Shown: piece by piece, positions 46,539-55,724 of the stretch
Layout of the letters: the number at the start of each line of letters is the position of its first letter
Position numbering within the stretch: the stretch's first letter is position 1
Assembly: GCF_000711725.1 (NCBI RefSeq)
Contig: NZ_JONP01000012.1
Location: 62,001-126,000 of the forward strand
DNA from: Roseomonas aerilata DSM 19363
Lineage (GTDB): Bacteria; Pseudomonadota; Alphaproteobacteria; Acetobacterales; Acetobacteraceae
DNA length: 64,000 bases
Direction: 5' to 3'
Notes under the pieces: generated by a model
The model's database searches: none
The model's input: the letters and a program-made list of their open reading frames with translations, nothing else
Told to the model about the DNA's origin: nothing
Program-made: the position numbers and the translations under genes

Positions 46539-47981
46539 ATGATCGCCCTGCCCCCGCCGAAGGCCGAGGTGCTCGCTCGACGCGAGGAAATCGTAGCCGG
46601 GCTCAGGGCGCTGGTGCCAGGCGATGGGGTGATCGCGGAGCCTCTGCGCCTCCGGCCCTACGAGACGGACGGGCTCTCGGCCTATCGGCAACCGCCTCTG
46701 GCAGTGGTGCTGCCCACCTCCACCGAGCAGGTCGCGGGCGTGCTGCGCTTCCTCCACGAGAACGGGGTGCGGGTGGTACCGCGAGGTGCCGGGACGAGCC
46801 TCTCGGGCGGGGCGCTGCCGCTGGCCGATGCCGTGGTGGTCGGGCTGATGCGGATGAACCGGATCCTCGACGTCTCCTTCCCTGACCGGCTGGCCGTGGT
46901 GGAGGCGGGGGTGACGAATCTCGGCATCACCAAGGCCGTGGAGGGGGAGGGGTTCTTCTACGCGCCCGATCCCTCCTCCCAGCTCGCCTGCATGATCGGC
47001 GGCAACGTCATGATGAACTCCGGCGGGGCGCACTGCCTGAAGTACGGCGTGACCGCGAACAACCTTCTCGGCGTGAAGTTCGTGACCATCGAGGGCGAGG
47101 TGATCGAGGTGGGCGGCGGGCATCTCGACGCCGCCGGCTACGATTGGCTCGGGCTGATCACGGGGAGCGAAGGGCAGCTCGGCCTGGTGACCGAGGTAAC
47201 GGTTCGGATCCTGCGGGCGGCAGAGGGACAGCGGGCGATGCTGGCGGCCTTCCGCTCGACCGAGGTGGCGGGGGCGGCCGTGGACGCGATCATGGCCTCC
47301 GGCGTGATCCCCGTGGCGCTGGAGTTCATGGACAAGCCCTGCATCCACGCCTGCGAGGCCTTTGCCCATGCCGGCTATCCGCTGGATGCCGAGGCAATGC
47401 TGATCATCGAGGTGGAGGGCAGCGGTGAGGAGCAGGACGCGCTGCTCGCGCGCCTCCGCGAGATCTGCGAGCGCTTCGACCCCATCAGCATGCGCGTGGC
47501 GGCGAGCGCCGAGGAATCGATGGCCATCTGGAAGGGCCGCAAGGGCGCCTTCGGGGCCGTGGGGCGGATCAGTCCCGACTATCTCTGCATGGACGGCACC
47601 ATCCCGACGAGTGAGCTGCCGCATGTGCTGCGGCGGATCGGGGAGATGAGCGCTGCCTGCGGGCTGGGCGTCGCGAATGTCTTCCACGCGGGGGACGGGA
47701 ACCTGCATCCGCTGATCATGTTCGACGCGAACGACCCCGAAAGCTTCGCCAAGGCCGAGGTCTTCGGGGCGGATATCCTGAAGCTCTGCGTGGAGGTCGG
47801 CGGCTGCCTGACGGGGGAGCACGGGGTGGGCGTGGAGAAGCGCGACCTGATGGGCGTGCAGTTCACCCGGCCGGAGCTGCAGCAGCAGCGGCGGGTGAAG
47901 GAGGCCTTCGATCCGGAATGGCTGCTGAACCCGGCGAAGGTGTTTCCGCTGGAGGGGGCGCTGGCACCCGCCGCGCATTAG
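46539..47981 (+). CDS. glcD: FAD-linked oxidase, glycolate oxidase subunit GlcD type
   Basis: 480 residues. FAD-binding type 4 domain (VPRGAGTSLSGGALPLADAVVVGL, then DPSSQLACMIGGNVMMNSGG) and C-terminal oxidase domain with NVFHAGDGNLHP and GEHGVGVEKR. GlcD is the flavin subunit that oxidises glycolate to glyoxylate. A glcE-type gene follows after 111 bp, but no glcF. Relevant neighbour: isocitrate lyase, which also makes glyoxylate, is about 7 kb away. Confidence 0.93.
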   Translation: MIALPPPKAEVLARREEIVAGLRALVPGDGVIAEPLRLRPYETDGLSAYRQPPLAVVLPTSTEQVAGVLRFLHENGVRVVPRGAGTSLSGGALPLADAVVVGLMRMNRILDVSFPDRLAVVEAGVTNLGITKAVEGEGFFYAPDPSSQLACMIGGNVMMNSGGAHCLKYGVTANNLLGVKFVTIEGEVIEVGGGHLDAAGYDWLGLITGSEGQLGLVTEVTVRILRAAEGQRAMLAAFRSTEVAGAAVDAIMASGVIPVALEFMDKPCIHACEAFAHAGYPLDAEAMLIIEVEGSGEEQDALLARLREICERFDPISMRVAASAEESMAIWKGRKGAFGAVGRISPDYLCMDGTIPTSELPHVLRRIGEMSAACGLGVANVFHAGDGNLHPLIMFDANDPESFAKAEVFGADILKLCVEVGGCLTGEHGVGVEKRDLMGVQFTRPELQQQRRVKEAFDPEWLLNPAKVFPLEGALAPAAH

Positions 47982-48092
47982 AGGCGGGCTGTCGTTGCGC
48001 GCGCGGCTTGCGCCGGGCGGCGCGATGGGCGAGGCCTCTGCACGGCGGGGACGGGCCGGTCCGGCCTGGCCGGGGTTCAGGGGCGGAATACG

Positions 48093-49292
48093 ATGAGCGG
48101 GGAAGGGTCCAGGATCGCGCCGGCCGACGAGGCCGGGGTTTCGGCCGCCGTGGCCGCGGCCCATGCCGAAGGGGTGCCGCTGGCGGTTGAGGGGCGCGGC
48201 ACCAAGGCCGCGATGCTGCGGCCGGTGCAGGCGGCGCGGACGCTCTCGCTGCGCGCTCTCTCGGGTATTACCTTCTACAAGCCCGAGGAGATGGTCATCA
48301 GCGCGCGCGCCGGGACGCCGCTGGAGGAGGTCGAGGCGGCCCTGGCGGAGCGGCGCCAGAGGATCGTGGCGGAGCCGCCCGACCTGAGCGCGCTGCTGGG
48401 CGCGACCGGGGGCGGGAAGGGCAGCATCGGCGGGATGGTGGCCTGCAACCTCTCGGGCCCGCGGCGCGTAGCCGGCTTCGCGATGCGCGACCTGGTGCTG
48501 GGCCTGCGCTTCGTGAACGGGGAGGGCGAGGTGCTCCGCTCGGGCGGGCGGGTGCACAAGAACGTCACGGGACTCGACCTCTGCAAGCTGCTCTCGGGCA
48601 GCCACGGGACGCTGGCGGTGATCACGGAGGTGACGCTGAAGGTGGGGCCGGCGCCGGAGCGGACGGCGACGCTGGTGCTGCCGGTGGCCGACGAGGCAGC
48701 GGGGGTGGCGGCACTCTCCGCCGGGCTGACGAGCCCCTTCGGTGTGACGGGGGCCGCGATGCTGCCCGAAGGGGCCTCCGCGAACGGGATAACGGGGCCC
48801 GTTGCCCTGCTGCGCCTGGAGGACGTGGAGGCCTCCGTGCAGTACAGGATGGAGCGGCTGCGGGCGGCGCTGCCGGGCGGACGCGTTCTGGAGGGCGACG
48901 AGTCACGGGCGCTGTGGCGCGCCGTGCGGGACGCGGCGCCGCTGGCGGCAGCGGAGGGGGAGGCGGTGTGGCGGCTCTCCGTCCGACCCTCCCTCGCGCC
49001 CGAAGCGGTGGCCGCGCTGCGCGGCATCGGGGCACGGGTGATGCTCGACTGGGGCGGCGGGCTGGTTTGGGTGGCCGGCGCGGCGACCTCGGCGGCGCAT
49101 GAGGCCGTGATGGAGGCGGCGCGGCGGGCGCGCGGCACCTTCACCCTCTTCCGCGCACCCGATCCGATGCGCGTCTCGGTGCCCGTGATCCCCGATGAGG
49201 TGCCGGCGCTGGCCGCCCTGTCCGGACGGGTGAAGGCGGCTCTGGACCCGGGCGGGCGGCTGAACCCAGGACGGATGCGCGCAGGGGTATGA
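48093..49292 (+). CDS. glcE: Glycolate oxidase subunit GlcE type (FAD-binding)
   Basis: 399 residues. A shorter FAD-binding type 4 protein: VEGRGTKAAMLRP, LGATGGGKGSIGGMVACNLSG and a long variable C-terminal part. It pairs with GlcD in the heterotrimeric glycolate oxidase. The iron-sulfur subunit GlcF, normally next, is missing; an unrelated secreted-protein gene follows instead. Confidence 0.9.
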   Translation: MSGEGSRIAPADEAGVSAAVAAAHAEGVPLAVEGRGTKAAMLRPVQAARTLSLRALSGITFYKPEEMVISARAGTPLEEVEAALAERRQRIVAEPPDLSALLGATGGGKGSIGGMVACNLSGPRRVAGFAMRDLVLGLRFVNGEGEVLRSGGRVHKNVTGLDLCKLLSGSHGTLAVITEVTLKVGPAPERTATLVLPVADEAAGVAALSAGLTSPFGVTGAAMLPEGASANGITGPVALLRLEDVEASVQYRMERLRAALPGGRVLEGDESRALWRAVRDAAPLAAAEGEAVWRLSVRPSLAPEAVAALRGIGARVMLDWGGGLVWVAGAATSAAHEAVMEAARRARGTFTLFRAPDPMRVSVPVIPDEVPALAALSGRVKAALDPGGRLNPGRMRAGV

Positions 49293-49402
49293 GGGCCGGC
49301 ATCGCGCGCGGCGGCCCACTCACGATCACGCCATTATCACGGCTCCTGGCCTGTTCCGCATCGAAAGGCCGGTTCAACATCGATCCCATTATGCTTGGAG
49401 AG

Positions 49403-50059
49403 ATGAAGACGATGCGGTCAGCCTTGCTGCGCCGGGGCCTCCTGGCCCTTGGCCTCCTTCTCGGCGGCCTGGCCGCCCCGCCGGTGCAGGCTCAGAACAG
49501 CGACCCGAGCTTCAACGTGGTCAACCGCTCCGGCCGGACGATCCAAGAGCTCTACGTCTCCTCAGCGCAGGTGAATTCCTGGGGGCAGGACCTGCTGGGT
49601 CAGAACGTGCTCGACAACGGGCGCTCCTTCCCCGTGCGGCTGCCGAGCGGGCAGTGCGTGAACGATATCCGCGTGGTCTATGACGGCGGGCAGTCGGAGG
49701 AGCGGCGAGCGGTCGACACCTGCCCGCTGAACGAGGTGGTCTTCGGCCAGCAGTCCGGCGCGCCCGGCGGTTCCGGCAAGGGAGGTGCGCAGGCGGCGGG
49801 GCGGACGGGCAATCCCTCCTTCAACCTCGTGAACCGGACGCGCAAGACGATCCAGGTGCTGCGGGCCTCGCCGAGTTCGCAGAGCAGCTGGGGCGACGAC
49901 CGGCTGGGCGACGCGGTGGTGGCGCCGGGCGGGACCTTCGCCATCCGCCTGCCGGCCGGCGAGTGCAACTACGACATCCGCGTGGAATACGACGATCGCT
50001 CGGCCGAGGAGCGGCGGGCCGTGGACCTCTGCAACGTGGCAAACGTGACCTTCCCCTGA
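49403..50059 (+). CDS. Secreted protein with two tandem homologous domains
   Basis: 218 residues with a signal peptide (LLRRGLLALGLLLGGLAAPPVQAQ). Two repeats of about 75 residues are joined by a Gly/Ser/Ala linker; each begins PSFNxVNRxxxTIQ, contains a W-G-x-D-x-L-G turn and a G-x-C-x-x-D-I-R-V-x-Y strand, and ends in EERRAVD-x-C. Each holds two cysteines, probably one disulfide per domain. I do not know the function. Start could be ATG 49412, which is better spaced from GGAGAG. Confidence 0.75.
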   Translation: MKTMRSALLRRGLLALGLLLGGLAAPPVQAQNSDPSFNVVNRSGRTIQELYVSSAQVNSWGQDLLGQNVLDNGRSFPVRLPSGQCVNDIRVVYDGGQSEERRAVDTCPLNEVVFGQQSGAPGGSGKGGAQAAGRTGNPSFNLVNRTRKTIQVLRASPSSQSSWGDDRLGDAVVAPGGTFAIRLPAGECNYDIRVEYDDRSAEERRAVDLCNVANVTFP

Positions 50060-50161
50060 GCCGGGCGGGGCGGGCGTTGCAGCCCGGCCCTGGCTTGGTT
50101 CTTGCAGGTTCTGCTCCAGAAACAATGGGCGGCTGGCCGCCCGCTTTTCTGGGGGCAGAGC

Positions 50162-51187
50162 ATGAGTCAGACGATCGGCCGGCGCGCGGCGCTGGGCCTT
50201 GGCGCCGGGCTGCTGGCGGCGCCGCGGCTTTCCCTGGCGCAGGCGCCGCACAAGCTGCGCTTCACCCTCGATTGGGTGATCCACGGCGGCTACTCCTTCG
50301 CCGTCGCGGCGGAGCGGGGAGGGCTGTTCCGCAAGTACAACCTCGAGATGCCGATCAATCGCGGCTACGGCTCGGGGCGCGTGCCCGTGGATATCGCGGC
50401 CGGCACCTACGACATCGGCTTCGGCGACCTGACCTCCCAGCTGCGCTTCATGGCGGAGAACCCGGACCGCGGGCTGGTCTGCGTCGGCGTGCTCTACGAC
50501 CGCTCCCCGCTCTCGGCGACGGTGCGGGCGGACGGGCCGATCCGCGAGCCGAAGCAACTCAACGGTAAGACGCTGGCGGCGCCGGAATTTGACGGCGGGC
50601 GACAGATCTTCCCCGTCTTCGCGAACGCGGCCGGGATCGACCTCGGGTCGATCAACTGGATGAGCGTCTCGCCGGAGCTGCGCGAGCCGATGCTCGTGCA
50701 GAAGCGCGCCGACGGAATCACCGGATTCATCACCTCCACCGCCATGTCGCTGAAGGCGTTGGGCATGGACCGGCCGCAGCAGCGCGTCTTCTACTACCGG
50801 GACTACGGGCTCGACTTCTACGGCTCGGGCATCGTCACCACGCGGGCAATCCTGCGGGAGAAGCCGGAGGCGGTGCGCGCGGCGGTCGGTGCGCTGACCG
50901 AGGGGATGATCTGGGCCTACAAGAACCCGAACGAGGCGATCGTCGCGCTGAAGGCGCGCGAGCCGCTGACGGACGTGGCGATCGAGACCGAGCGGCAGCA
51001 GATCTCCTTCGATGAGATGATGCTGTCGGACAAGGTGCGGCAGCACGGGCTCTCCTTCGTGGAGGCGGACCGGCTGAAACGGCAGATCGACGCCACGGTG
51101 GAGACCTTCAAGCTGCCGAACCGTCCGACGCCGGAAATGGCCTATACGGACGAGTTTCTGCCGCCTCGGGCGGTGCGGATGCTCTGA
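50162..51187 (+). CDS. NMT1/ThiY-type ABC substrate-binding protein
   Basis: 341 residues with a Tat-like signal (GRRAALGLGAGLLAAPRLSLAQ). LRFTLDWVIHGGYSFAVAAERGGLF is the family start of NMT1/TauA/SsuA-like receptors (thiamine-pyrimidine, nitrate, sulfonate). A YGSGRVPVDIAAGTYDIGFGD segment follows. No permease or ATPase is adjacent. Copy B of the dispersed repeat begins 20 bp after its stop. Confidence 0.9.
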   Translation: MSQTIGRRAALGLGAGLLAAPRLSLAQAPHKLRFTLDWVIHGGYSFAVAAERGGLFRKYNLEMPINRGYGSGRVPVDIAAGTYDIGFGDLTSQLRFMAENPDRGLVCVGVLYDRSPLSATVRADGPIREPKQLNGKTLAAPEFDGGRQIFPVFANAAGIDLGSINWMSVSPELREPMLVQKRADGITGFITSTAMSLKALGMDRPQQRVFYYRDYGLDFYGSGIVTTRAILREKPEAVRAAVGALTEGMIWAYKNPNEAIVALKAREPLTDVAIETERQQISFDEMMLSDKVRQHGLSFVEADRLKRQIDATVETFKLPNRPTPEMAYTDEFLPPRAVRML

Positions 51188-51207
51188 GCGGGCAGACCTT
51201 GTGACTC

Positions 51208-51446
51208 TGGGGAGAGGAAGAAGGAATTCTTCCTCTCCCCAGACCTCTCTCCATCATCTTTTTCTTCGAGTTCGGAATGCTTTGCGGCCGGTGCGCCTCG
51301 GGTCATAGACCCGAGGCGACTGCACACGCAGGAAGGGGCGCAGGAAAGAACCGGTCCCTAATCATCGCATCCGCGGCAGCCAGATGGGGATCCAAGGGCC
51401 TCAGGCCCTTGGCGGGAGAGGTTCGGAGAGGGCGGCGCCCTCTCCG
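51208..51446 (+). repeat. Four-hairpin dispersed repeat, copy B (best preserved)
   Basis: Hairpin 1, 51208-51241: TGGGGAGAGGAA/TTCCTCTCCCCA (12 bp) around GAATTC, with CTTTTTC 17 bases later. Hairpin 2, 51294-51318: CGCCTCGGGTC/GACCCGAGGCG (11 bp). Hairpin 3, 51392-51412: CCAAGGGCCT/AGGCCCTTGG (10 bp). Hairpin 4, 51424-51446: CGGAGAGGGC/GCCCTCTCCG (10 bp). All four are perfect. The element fills most of the 337-bp gap between two plus-strand genes. The related copies are at 14344-14580 and 33356-33591. Confidence 0.92.
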
Positions 51447-51524
51447 AGACCGCAGGAGCGGAAGACCGGGGACTTCCTTCTCGCCGCGATCCGCCAAAGG
51501 ATGATCCGACCGGAGGGTTGAAGC

Positions 51525-52700
51525 ATGGAACGCATTGGGATCGTCGGCGGCGGGGTCGGGGGATTGACGGCCGCGATTGCCCTGCGTCAGGCGGGGCATG
51601 AGGTCGTGGTGTTCGAGCAGGCCGCGCGCTTCGGGCGCGTGGGGGCCGACATCAACCTGACACCGAACGCGGTGCGCGCGCTGGACGGTATCGGGATCGG
51701 GGCTGCGCTGCGGGAGCACGGCGCGCGGCCGGTCGCGCGGGTGAGCCGCAGCTACGACACGGGAGAGGAGACCTCGCGCCTGCCGATGTCGGACGAGGCG
51801 GAGGCGAAATACGGCGCGCCGCAACTCACGCTGCACCGGGCGGACCTGCTGACAGCGCTGGAGGCGGCGCTGCCAGCCGATTGCGTGCGCCTGGGGCGGA
51901 AGGCGGCCTCGGTGGAGGAGGTGGGCGAAGGAGTGCGCGTTCTCTTCTCCGACGGGAGCGCGGAGGAGGTCTCGGCGCTGGTGGGGGCGGATGGCATCCA
52001 CTCGGCGGTGCGGGCGGCGCTGTTCGGGGCGGAGACGCCGCGCTTCACGGGGGTTGTCGCCTATCGCGCGGTGGTGCCGCGGGAGGGGTTGGACCTGCCG
52101 GGGCTGGATCAGTTCACCAAGTGGTGGGGGCCGAACCCGGCGAGCCAGATCGTCACCTTCCCGATCAGCGCGGGGCGGGACGTGTTCATCTTCGCGACCA
52201 CGCCGCAGGAGAGCTGGCGCGAGGAGAGCTGGACCCTGCCGGGAAGCGTGGATGAGCTGCGCGCGGAATACGCGGACTACCACCCCGAGGCGCGGGCGCT
52301 GCTGGCGGCCTGCGACAGCGTGCTGAAGACGGCCCTCTACGAGCGGGACCCGCTGCCGATTTGGTCACGCGGGCGGGTGACGCTGCTCGGCGATGCCTGC
52401 CATCCGATGCTGCCCTTCATGGCGCAGGGCGCGGGCCAGGCGGTGGAGGATGCGGTGGTGCTGGCGCGCTGCCTCTCGGGCGGGGCGGACGTGCCGGCGG
52501 CGCTGCGCCGCTACGAGGGGCTGCGGCAGGAGCGCACGGCGCGGATTCAGATCGGCTCCCGCGGGAACAACTGGCTGCGCGCGGGCGGGAACGGCGACTG
52601 GGTCTATGGGTACGATGCCTGGGCGGTGCCGCTGGACAAGGTGCCATCGGGCGAGCCTGAGACGGGGCTGCCGCGCAGGGCCGCGGCGGACGTGGCATGA
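51525..52700 (+). CDS. FAD-dependent aromatic monooxygenase (salicylate hydroxylase-like)
   Basis: 391 residues. N-terminal FAD motif GIVGGGVGGLTAAIAL, middle VGADGIHSAVR, and the second FAD motif LLGDACHPMLPFMAQGAGQAVEDA. These group A flavoprotein hydroxylases use NAD(P)H to hydroxylate aromatic rings. The stop overlaps the start of a hydrolase gene (ATGA), so the pair is coupled and may act in sequence. Substrate unknown. Confidence 0.9.
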   Translation: MERIGIVGGGVGGLTAAIALRQAGHEVVVFEQAARFGRVGADINLTPNAVRALDGIGIGAALREHGARPVARVSRSYDTGEETSRLPMSDEAEAKYGAPQLTLHRADLLTALEAALPADCVRLGRKAASVEEVGEGVRVLFSDGSAEEVSALVGADGIHSAVRAALFGAETPRFTGVVAYRAVVPREGLDLPGLDQFTKWWGPNPASQIVTFPISAGRDVFIFATTPQESWREESWTLPGSVDELRAEYADYHPEARALLAACDSVLKTALYERDPLPIWSRGRVTLLGDACHPMLPFMAQGAGQAVEDAVVLARCLSGGADVPAALRRYEGLRQERTARIQIGSRGNNWLRAGGNGDWVYGYDAWAVPLDKVPSGEPETGLPRRAAADVA

Positions 52701-53587
52701 CGCCGCGGCGCGTCGAGGCGGGGGCGCTCTCCGTCGCCTATGAGGAGAGCGGCGATCCCGGCGGCTGGCCCGTGCTGCTGATGCACGGCTTTCCCTATGA
52801 CGGGCGCGCCTATGATGGGGTGGTGCCACACCTGACAGCGGCTGGCGCGCGGGTGATCGTGCCCTGGCTGCGCGGCTATGGCGAGACGCGGTTCCGCGCC
52901 GACGCCACGCCGCGCTCGGGGGAGCAGGCGGCGCTCGGTCAGGACCTGCTGGATCTGCTGGACGCGCTCGGAATCGGGCGCGCGGTGCTGGCGGGGTATG
53001 ACTGGGGTGGGCGCGCGGCCTGCGTCGTGGCGGCGCTCTGGCCGGAGCGGGTGGCGGGGCTGGTTTCCCAGAACGGCTACAACATCCAGGACATCGCGCG
53101 CGCGATGGAGCCGACTGCGCCCGAGGATGAGCGCAAGCTCTGGTACCAGTACCTGTTCCACACCGAGCGCGGACGGGCCGGACTGGAGCGGGACCGGCGT
53201 GGGCTGTGCCGGCTGCTATGGCGTCTGTGGTCGCCGGAATGGGGTTTCGACGACGCGACGTTCGAGCGCACGGCAGCGAGCTTCGACAACGCGGATTTTG
53301 TGGAGGTGGTGATCCACTCCTACCGCCACCGCTTCGGCTTGGTGGCCGGTGATCCGGCGGTGGCGGAGGTGGAGCGGCGGCTGGCCGCGCGGCCGGCGAT
53401 CACGGTGCCGGCCATCACGCTCGACGGCGACGCGGACGGGGTTCTGGCGGGCGGCGGCACGGCCGGGCACGCGCGGCACTTCATGGGGCCGCACGAGCAC
53501 CGGATGGTGCGCGGGGGCGGGCACAACCTGCCGCAGGAGCGCCCGGCGGAATTCGCTGCGGCGGTGCTGGACCTGCGGGGGCGGTGA
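52697..53587 (+). CDS. Alpha/beta hydrolase with Asp nucleophile (epoxide hydrolase / haloacetate dehalogenase type)
   Basis: 296 residues. Oxyanion region MHGFPYDGRAYDGV, nucleophile elbow GYDWGGRAA with Asp where serine hydrolases have Ser, and late catalytic His in GGGHNLPQE. An Asp nucleophile is the mark of epoxide hydrolases and haloalkane/haloacetate dehalogenases. Starts inside the monooxygenase stop codon. A coupled epoxidation/hydrolysis route is possible but is an inference. Confidence 0.85.
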   Translation: MTPRRVEAGALSVAYEESGDPGGWPVLLMHGFPYDGRAYDGVVPHLTAAGARVIVPWLRGYGETRFRADATPRSGEQAALGQDLLDLLDALGIGRAVLAGYDWGGRAACVVAALWPERVAGLVSQNGYNIQDIARAMEPTAPEDERKLWYQYLFHTERGRAGLERDRRGLCRLLWRLWSPEWGFDDATFERTAASFDNADFVEVVIHSYRHRFGLVAGDPAVAEVERRLAARPAITVPAITLDGDADGVLAGGGTAGHARHFMGPHEHRMVRGGGHNLPQERPAEFAAAVLDLRGR

Positions 53588-53601
53588 GGGCGTTCCGCCG
53601 C

Positions 53602-54114
53602 CTACTCCGGCTCGGCGAGGAGGTTCACGAGGTCCAGGCGGCGGGTGAACATGCGGAGGGAGCCATCGGGGTTGCGCGGCCATTCCTCGCGCGGGCGGTC
53701 GCGGTAGAGTTCCACGCCGTTCCCGTCGGGGTCGTGGAGGTAGAGGGCCTCGGACACGCCGTGGTCGGAGGCGCCGTCGAGGCGGAGGCCGGACGCGAGC
53801 ACGGTGCGCAGCGCGCGGGCGAGGGAGGCGCGGTCCGGATAGAGCAGCGCCACGTGGAAGAGGCCCGTCGTGCCCGGGGCCGGGGGCGGGCCGCCCGCGC
53901 TCTCCCAGACGTTGAGGGCGATGTGGTGGTGGTAGCCGCCGGCAGAGAGGAAGACGGCGCCGGGGTAGCGGGCGGTCTCCTCCAGCCCGATCACGTCGCG
54001 CCAGAAGCCGAGGGCGCGGTCGAGGTCGGAGACCTTGAGATGCGTGTGGCCGATGGAAAGGCCGGCGGGGGCCGTGGCGCGCGGGCGGAGGGGGGCAGGG
54101 TTGGTATCGGGCAT
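53602..54114 (-). CDS. VOC-family (glyoxalase/extradiol dioxygenase fold) protein
   Basis: 170 residues. Two beta-alpha-beta-beta-beta modules, with metal-ligand-like residues in SIGHTHLKVSDLDRALGFW, FHVALLYPDR and YLHDPDGNGVELY (His, His and Glu). Resembles catechol-2,3-dioxygenase-type VOC proteins such as YwbC/CatE. ATG at 54114 with AAAGGAG upstream. It converges with the hydrolase gene after a 14-bp gap, near aromatic-oxidation genes, so a ring-cleavage link is conceivable. Confidence 0.85.
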   Translation of the reverse strand: MPDTNPAPLRPRATAPAGLSIGHTHLKVSDLDRALGFWRDVIGLEETARYPGAVFLSAGGYHHHIALNVWESAGGPPPAPGTTGLFHVALLYPDRASLARALRTVLASGLRLDGASDHGVSEALYLHDPDGNGVELYRDRPREEWPRNPDGSLRMFTRRLDLVNLLAEPE

Positions 54115-54280
54115 GGGCAGCTCCTTTACCCTCTCATCTGGGGCGCCGGGCGCGGGCGGTCCAATCGCCTGACCGAATGGGCGGCATGGACGGGGCGTAT
54201 CGGGCACCGCGCGCGGTGGTCGGCAACGGCGTGGGGGAGCGGGCGTTCTTCGGGCTCCCCTTTCCGTTGTGGAGAACGAC

Positions 54281-55564
54281 ATGGCCCAGGATACCGATGG
54301 GGCGAGCCGGCGCGGCCTGTTGCGGGCCGGGGGGCTGACGGCGGCGGGCCTGGCTCTCGGGGCGGCCGGCGCGCCCGGCTATCCCACGCCGACGCCGACG
54401 GACCTGGGCGCGGTAACGGAAGGGCGCGTCACCTTCCCGAACTGGCGGGGGGAGGCGGACACGCCCTCGGGGCCGACGCCCAACCCGCTGCCGCCCTCCG
54501 AGCGTGTCGGCTACGCCATCATCGGCCTTGGGCGGATCAGCGTGGAGGAGGTGCTGCCGGCCTTCGGGGAAGCCAAGCAGTCGAAGCCCGTCGCGCTCGT
54601 CAGCGGCAGCCCGGAGAAGGCGCGGGAGGTGGCGCGGCGTTACGGCATCCCCGAGAGCGCCGTCCATTCCTACGAGGAGATGGAAAAGCTTCGGGACAAC
54701 CCGGAGGTGAAGGCCGTCTATATCGGCCTGCCCAACGCGATGCACCGCGAATACACGGTGCGGGCGGCGGCGATCGGCAAGCACGTTCTCTGCGAGAAGC
54801 CGATGGCGGCCACCGTCGAGGAAGCAGCGGAGATGGTGGCGGCCTGCGAGCGCGCGCGGGTGAAGCTGATGATCGCCTATCGCTGCCAGTACGAGCCCTA
54901 TAACCGCGAGGCGATCCGCATCGTGCGCAGCGGGGAACTGGGCAAGTTGCGGTCGATCCAGGCGGTGAACACGCAGTCCCAGGGGCAGGTGGCGCAGTGG
55001 CGTTTCAACCACCGGCTGGCCGGCGGCGGCGCGCTGCCGGATATCGGGCTCTACTGCCTCAACGCCACGCGCTATCTCACGGGCGAGGAGCCGATGGATG
55101 TCTTCGCGCGCAGCTACTCGCCGCCCGGCGATCCCCGCTGGTCGGAGATCGAGGAAAGCGTGTCGTTCATGCTGCGTTACCCGTCCGGCGTGATCGCGAA
55201 CTGCCTGACGCAGTATGATGCGTTCAACGACAAGTCGATGACGCTGCATTTCGAGCGCGGGACGGTCGAGATGCCCGATGCTTTCTCCTATGTCGGGCAG
55301 CGGATGTACGTGTCGCAGCGTGCGGGCAGCATGACCGCACGGACGGAGCGGACGATCGAGCACAAGAACCAGTTCGCGACGGAGATCGACCACTTCTCCG
55401 AATGCATCCGCATGGACCGCCAGCCGCACACGCCCGGAGAGGAAGGGCTGCAGGACCAGAAGTTGATGGCAGCGATCTACCGCTCCGCCCAGGAGGGGCG
55501 GCCGATCGAGATGCCGAGGCCGCCGGGGCCGACGCGCGGGCCGGACCCGTCGCAGGGCGGGTGA
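54281..55564 (+). CDS. Tat-exported Gfo/Idh/MocA-family oxidoreductase (glucose-fructose oxidoreductase-like)
   Basis: 427 residues. A twin-arginine signal (SRRGLLRAGGLTAAGLALGAA) and a Pro-rich linker precede the Rossmann domain (YAIIGLGRISVEEVLPAF), the conserved EKP in LCEKPMA, and the C-terminal sheet domain. The nearest known model is periplasmic glucose-fructose oxidoreductase, which carries tightly bound NADP. The ATG at 54281 has GGAGA upstream; a GTG at 54269 is less likely. Confidence 0.9.
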   Translation: MAQDTDGASRRGLLRAGGLTAAGLALGAAGAPGYPTPTPTDLGAVTEGRVTFPNWRGEADTPSGPTPNPLPPSERVGYAIIGLGRISVEEVLPAFGEAKQSKPVALVSGSPEKAREVARRYGIPESAVHSYEEMEKLRDNPEVKAVYIGLPNAMHREYTVRAAAIGKHVLCEKPMAATVEEAAEMVAACERARVKLMIAYRCQYEPYNREAIRIVRSGELGKLRSIQAVNTQSQGQVAQWRFNHRLAGGGALPDIGLYCLNATRYLTGEEPMDVFARSYSPPGDPRWSEIEESVSFMLRYPSGVIANCLTQYDAFNDKSMTLHFERGTVEMPDAFSYVGQRMYVSQRAGSMTARTERTIEHKNQFATEIDHFSECIRMDRQPHTPGEEGLQDQKLMAAIYRSAQEGRPIEMPRPPGPTRGPDPSQGG

Positions 55565-55724
55565 GGCGGGCGGTGCGGCGGCCCCGCCGGCGGGGACCGC
55601 CGGCCGCGGTTGACCGGGCAGCGGAGGGCGCGGAGAAGGGGGTGCCCGGCCCCTTCGGCCTGGTGCGGGCGTTGGCGCCATCAACGCACGACAGGGCCGC
55701 CGTGGCCCGAGCCGGGCGCCCCTG

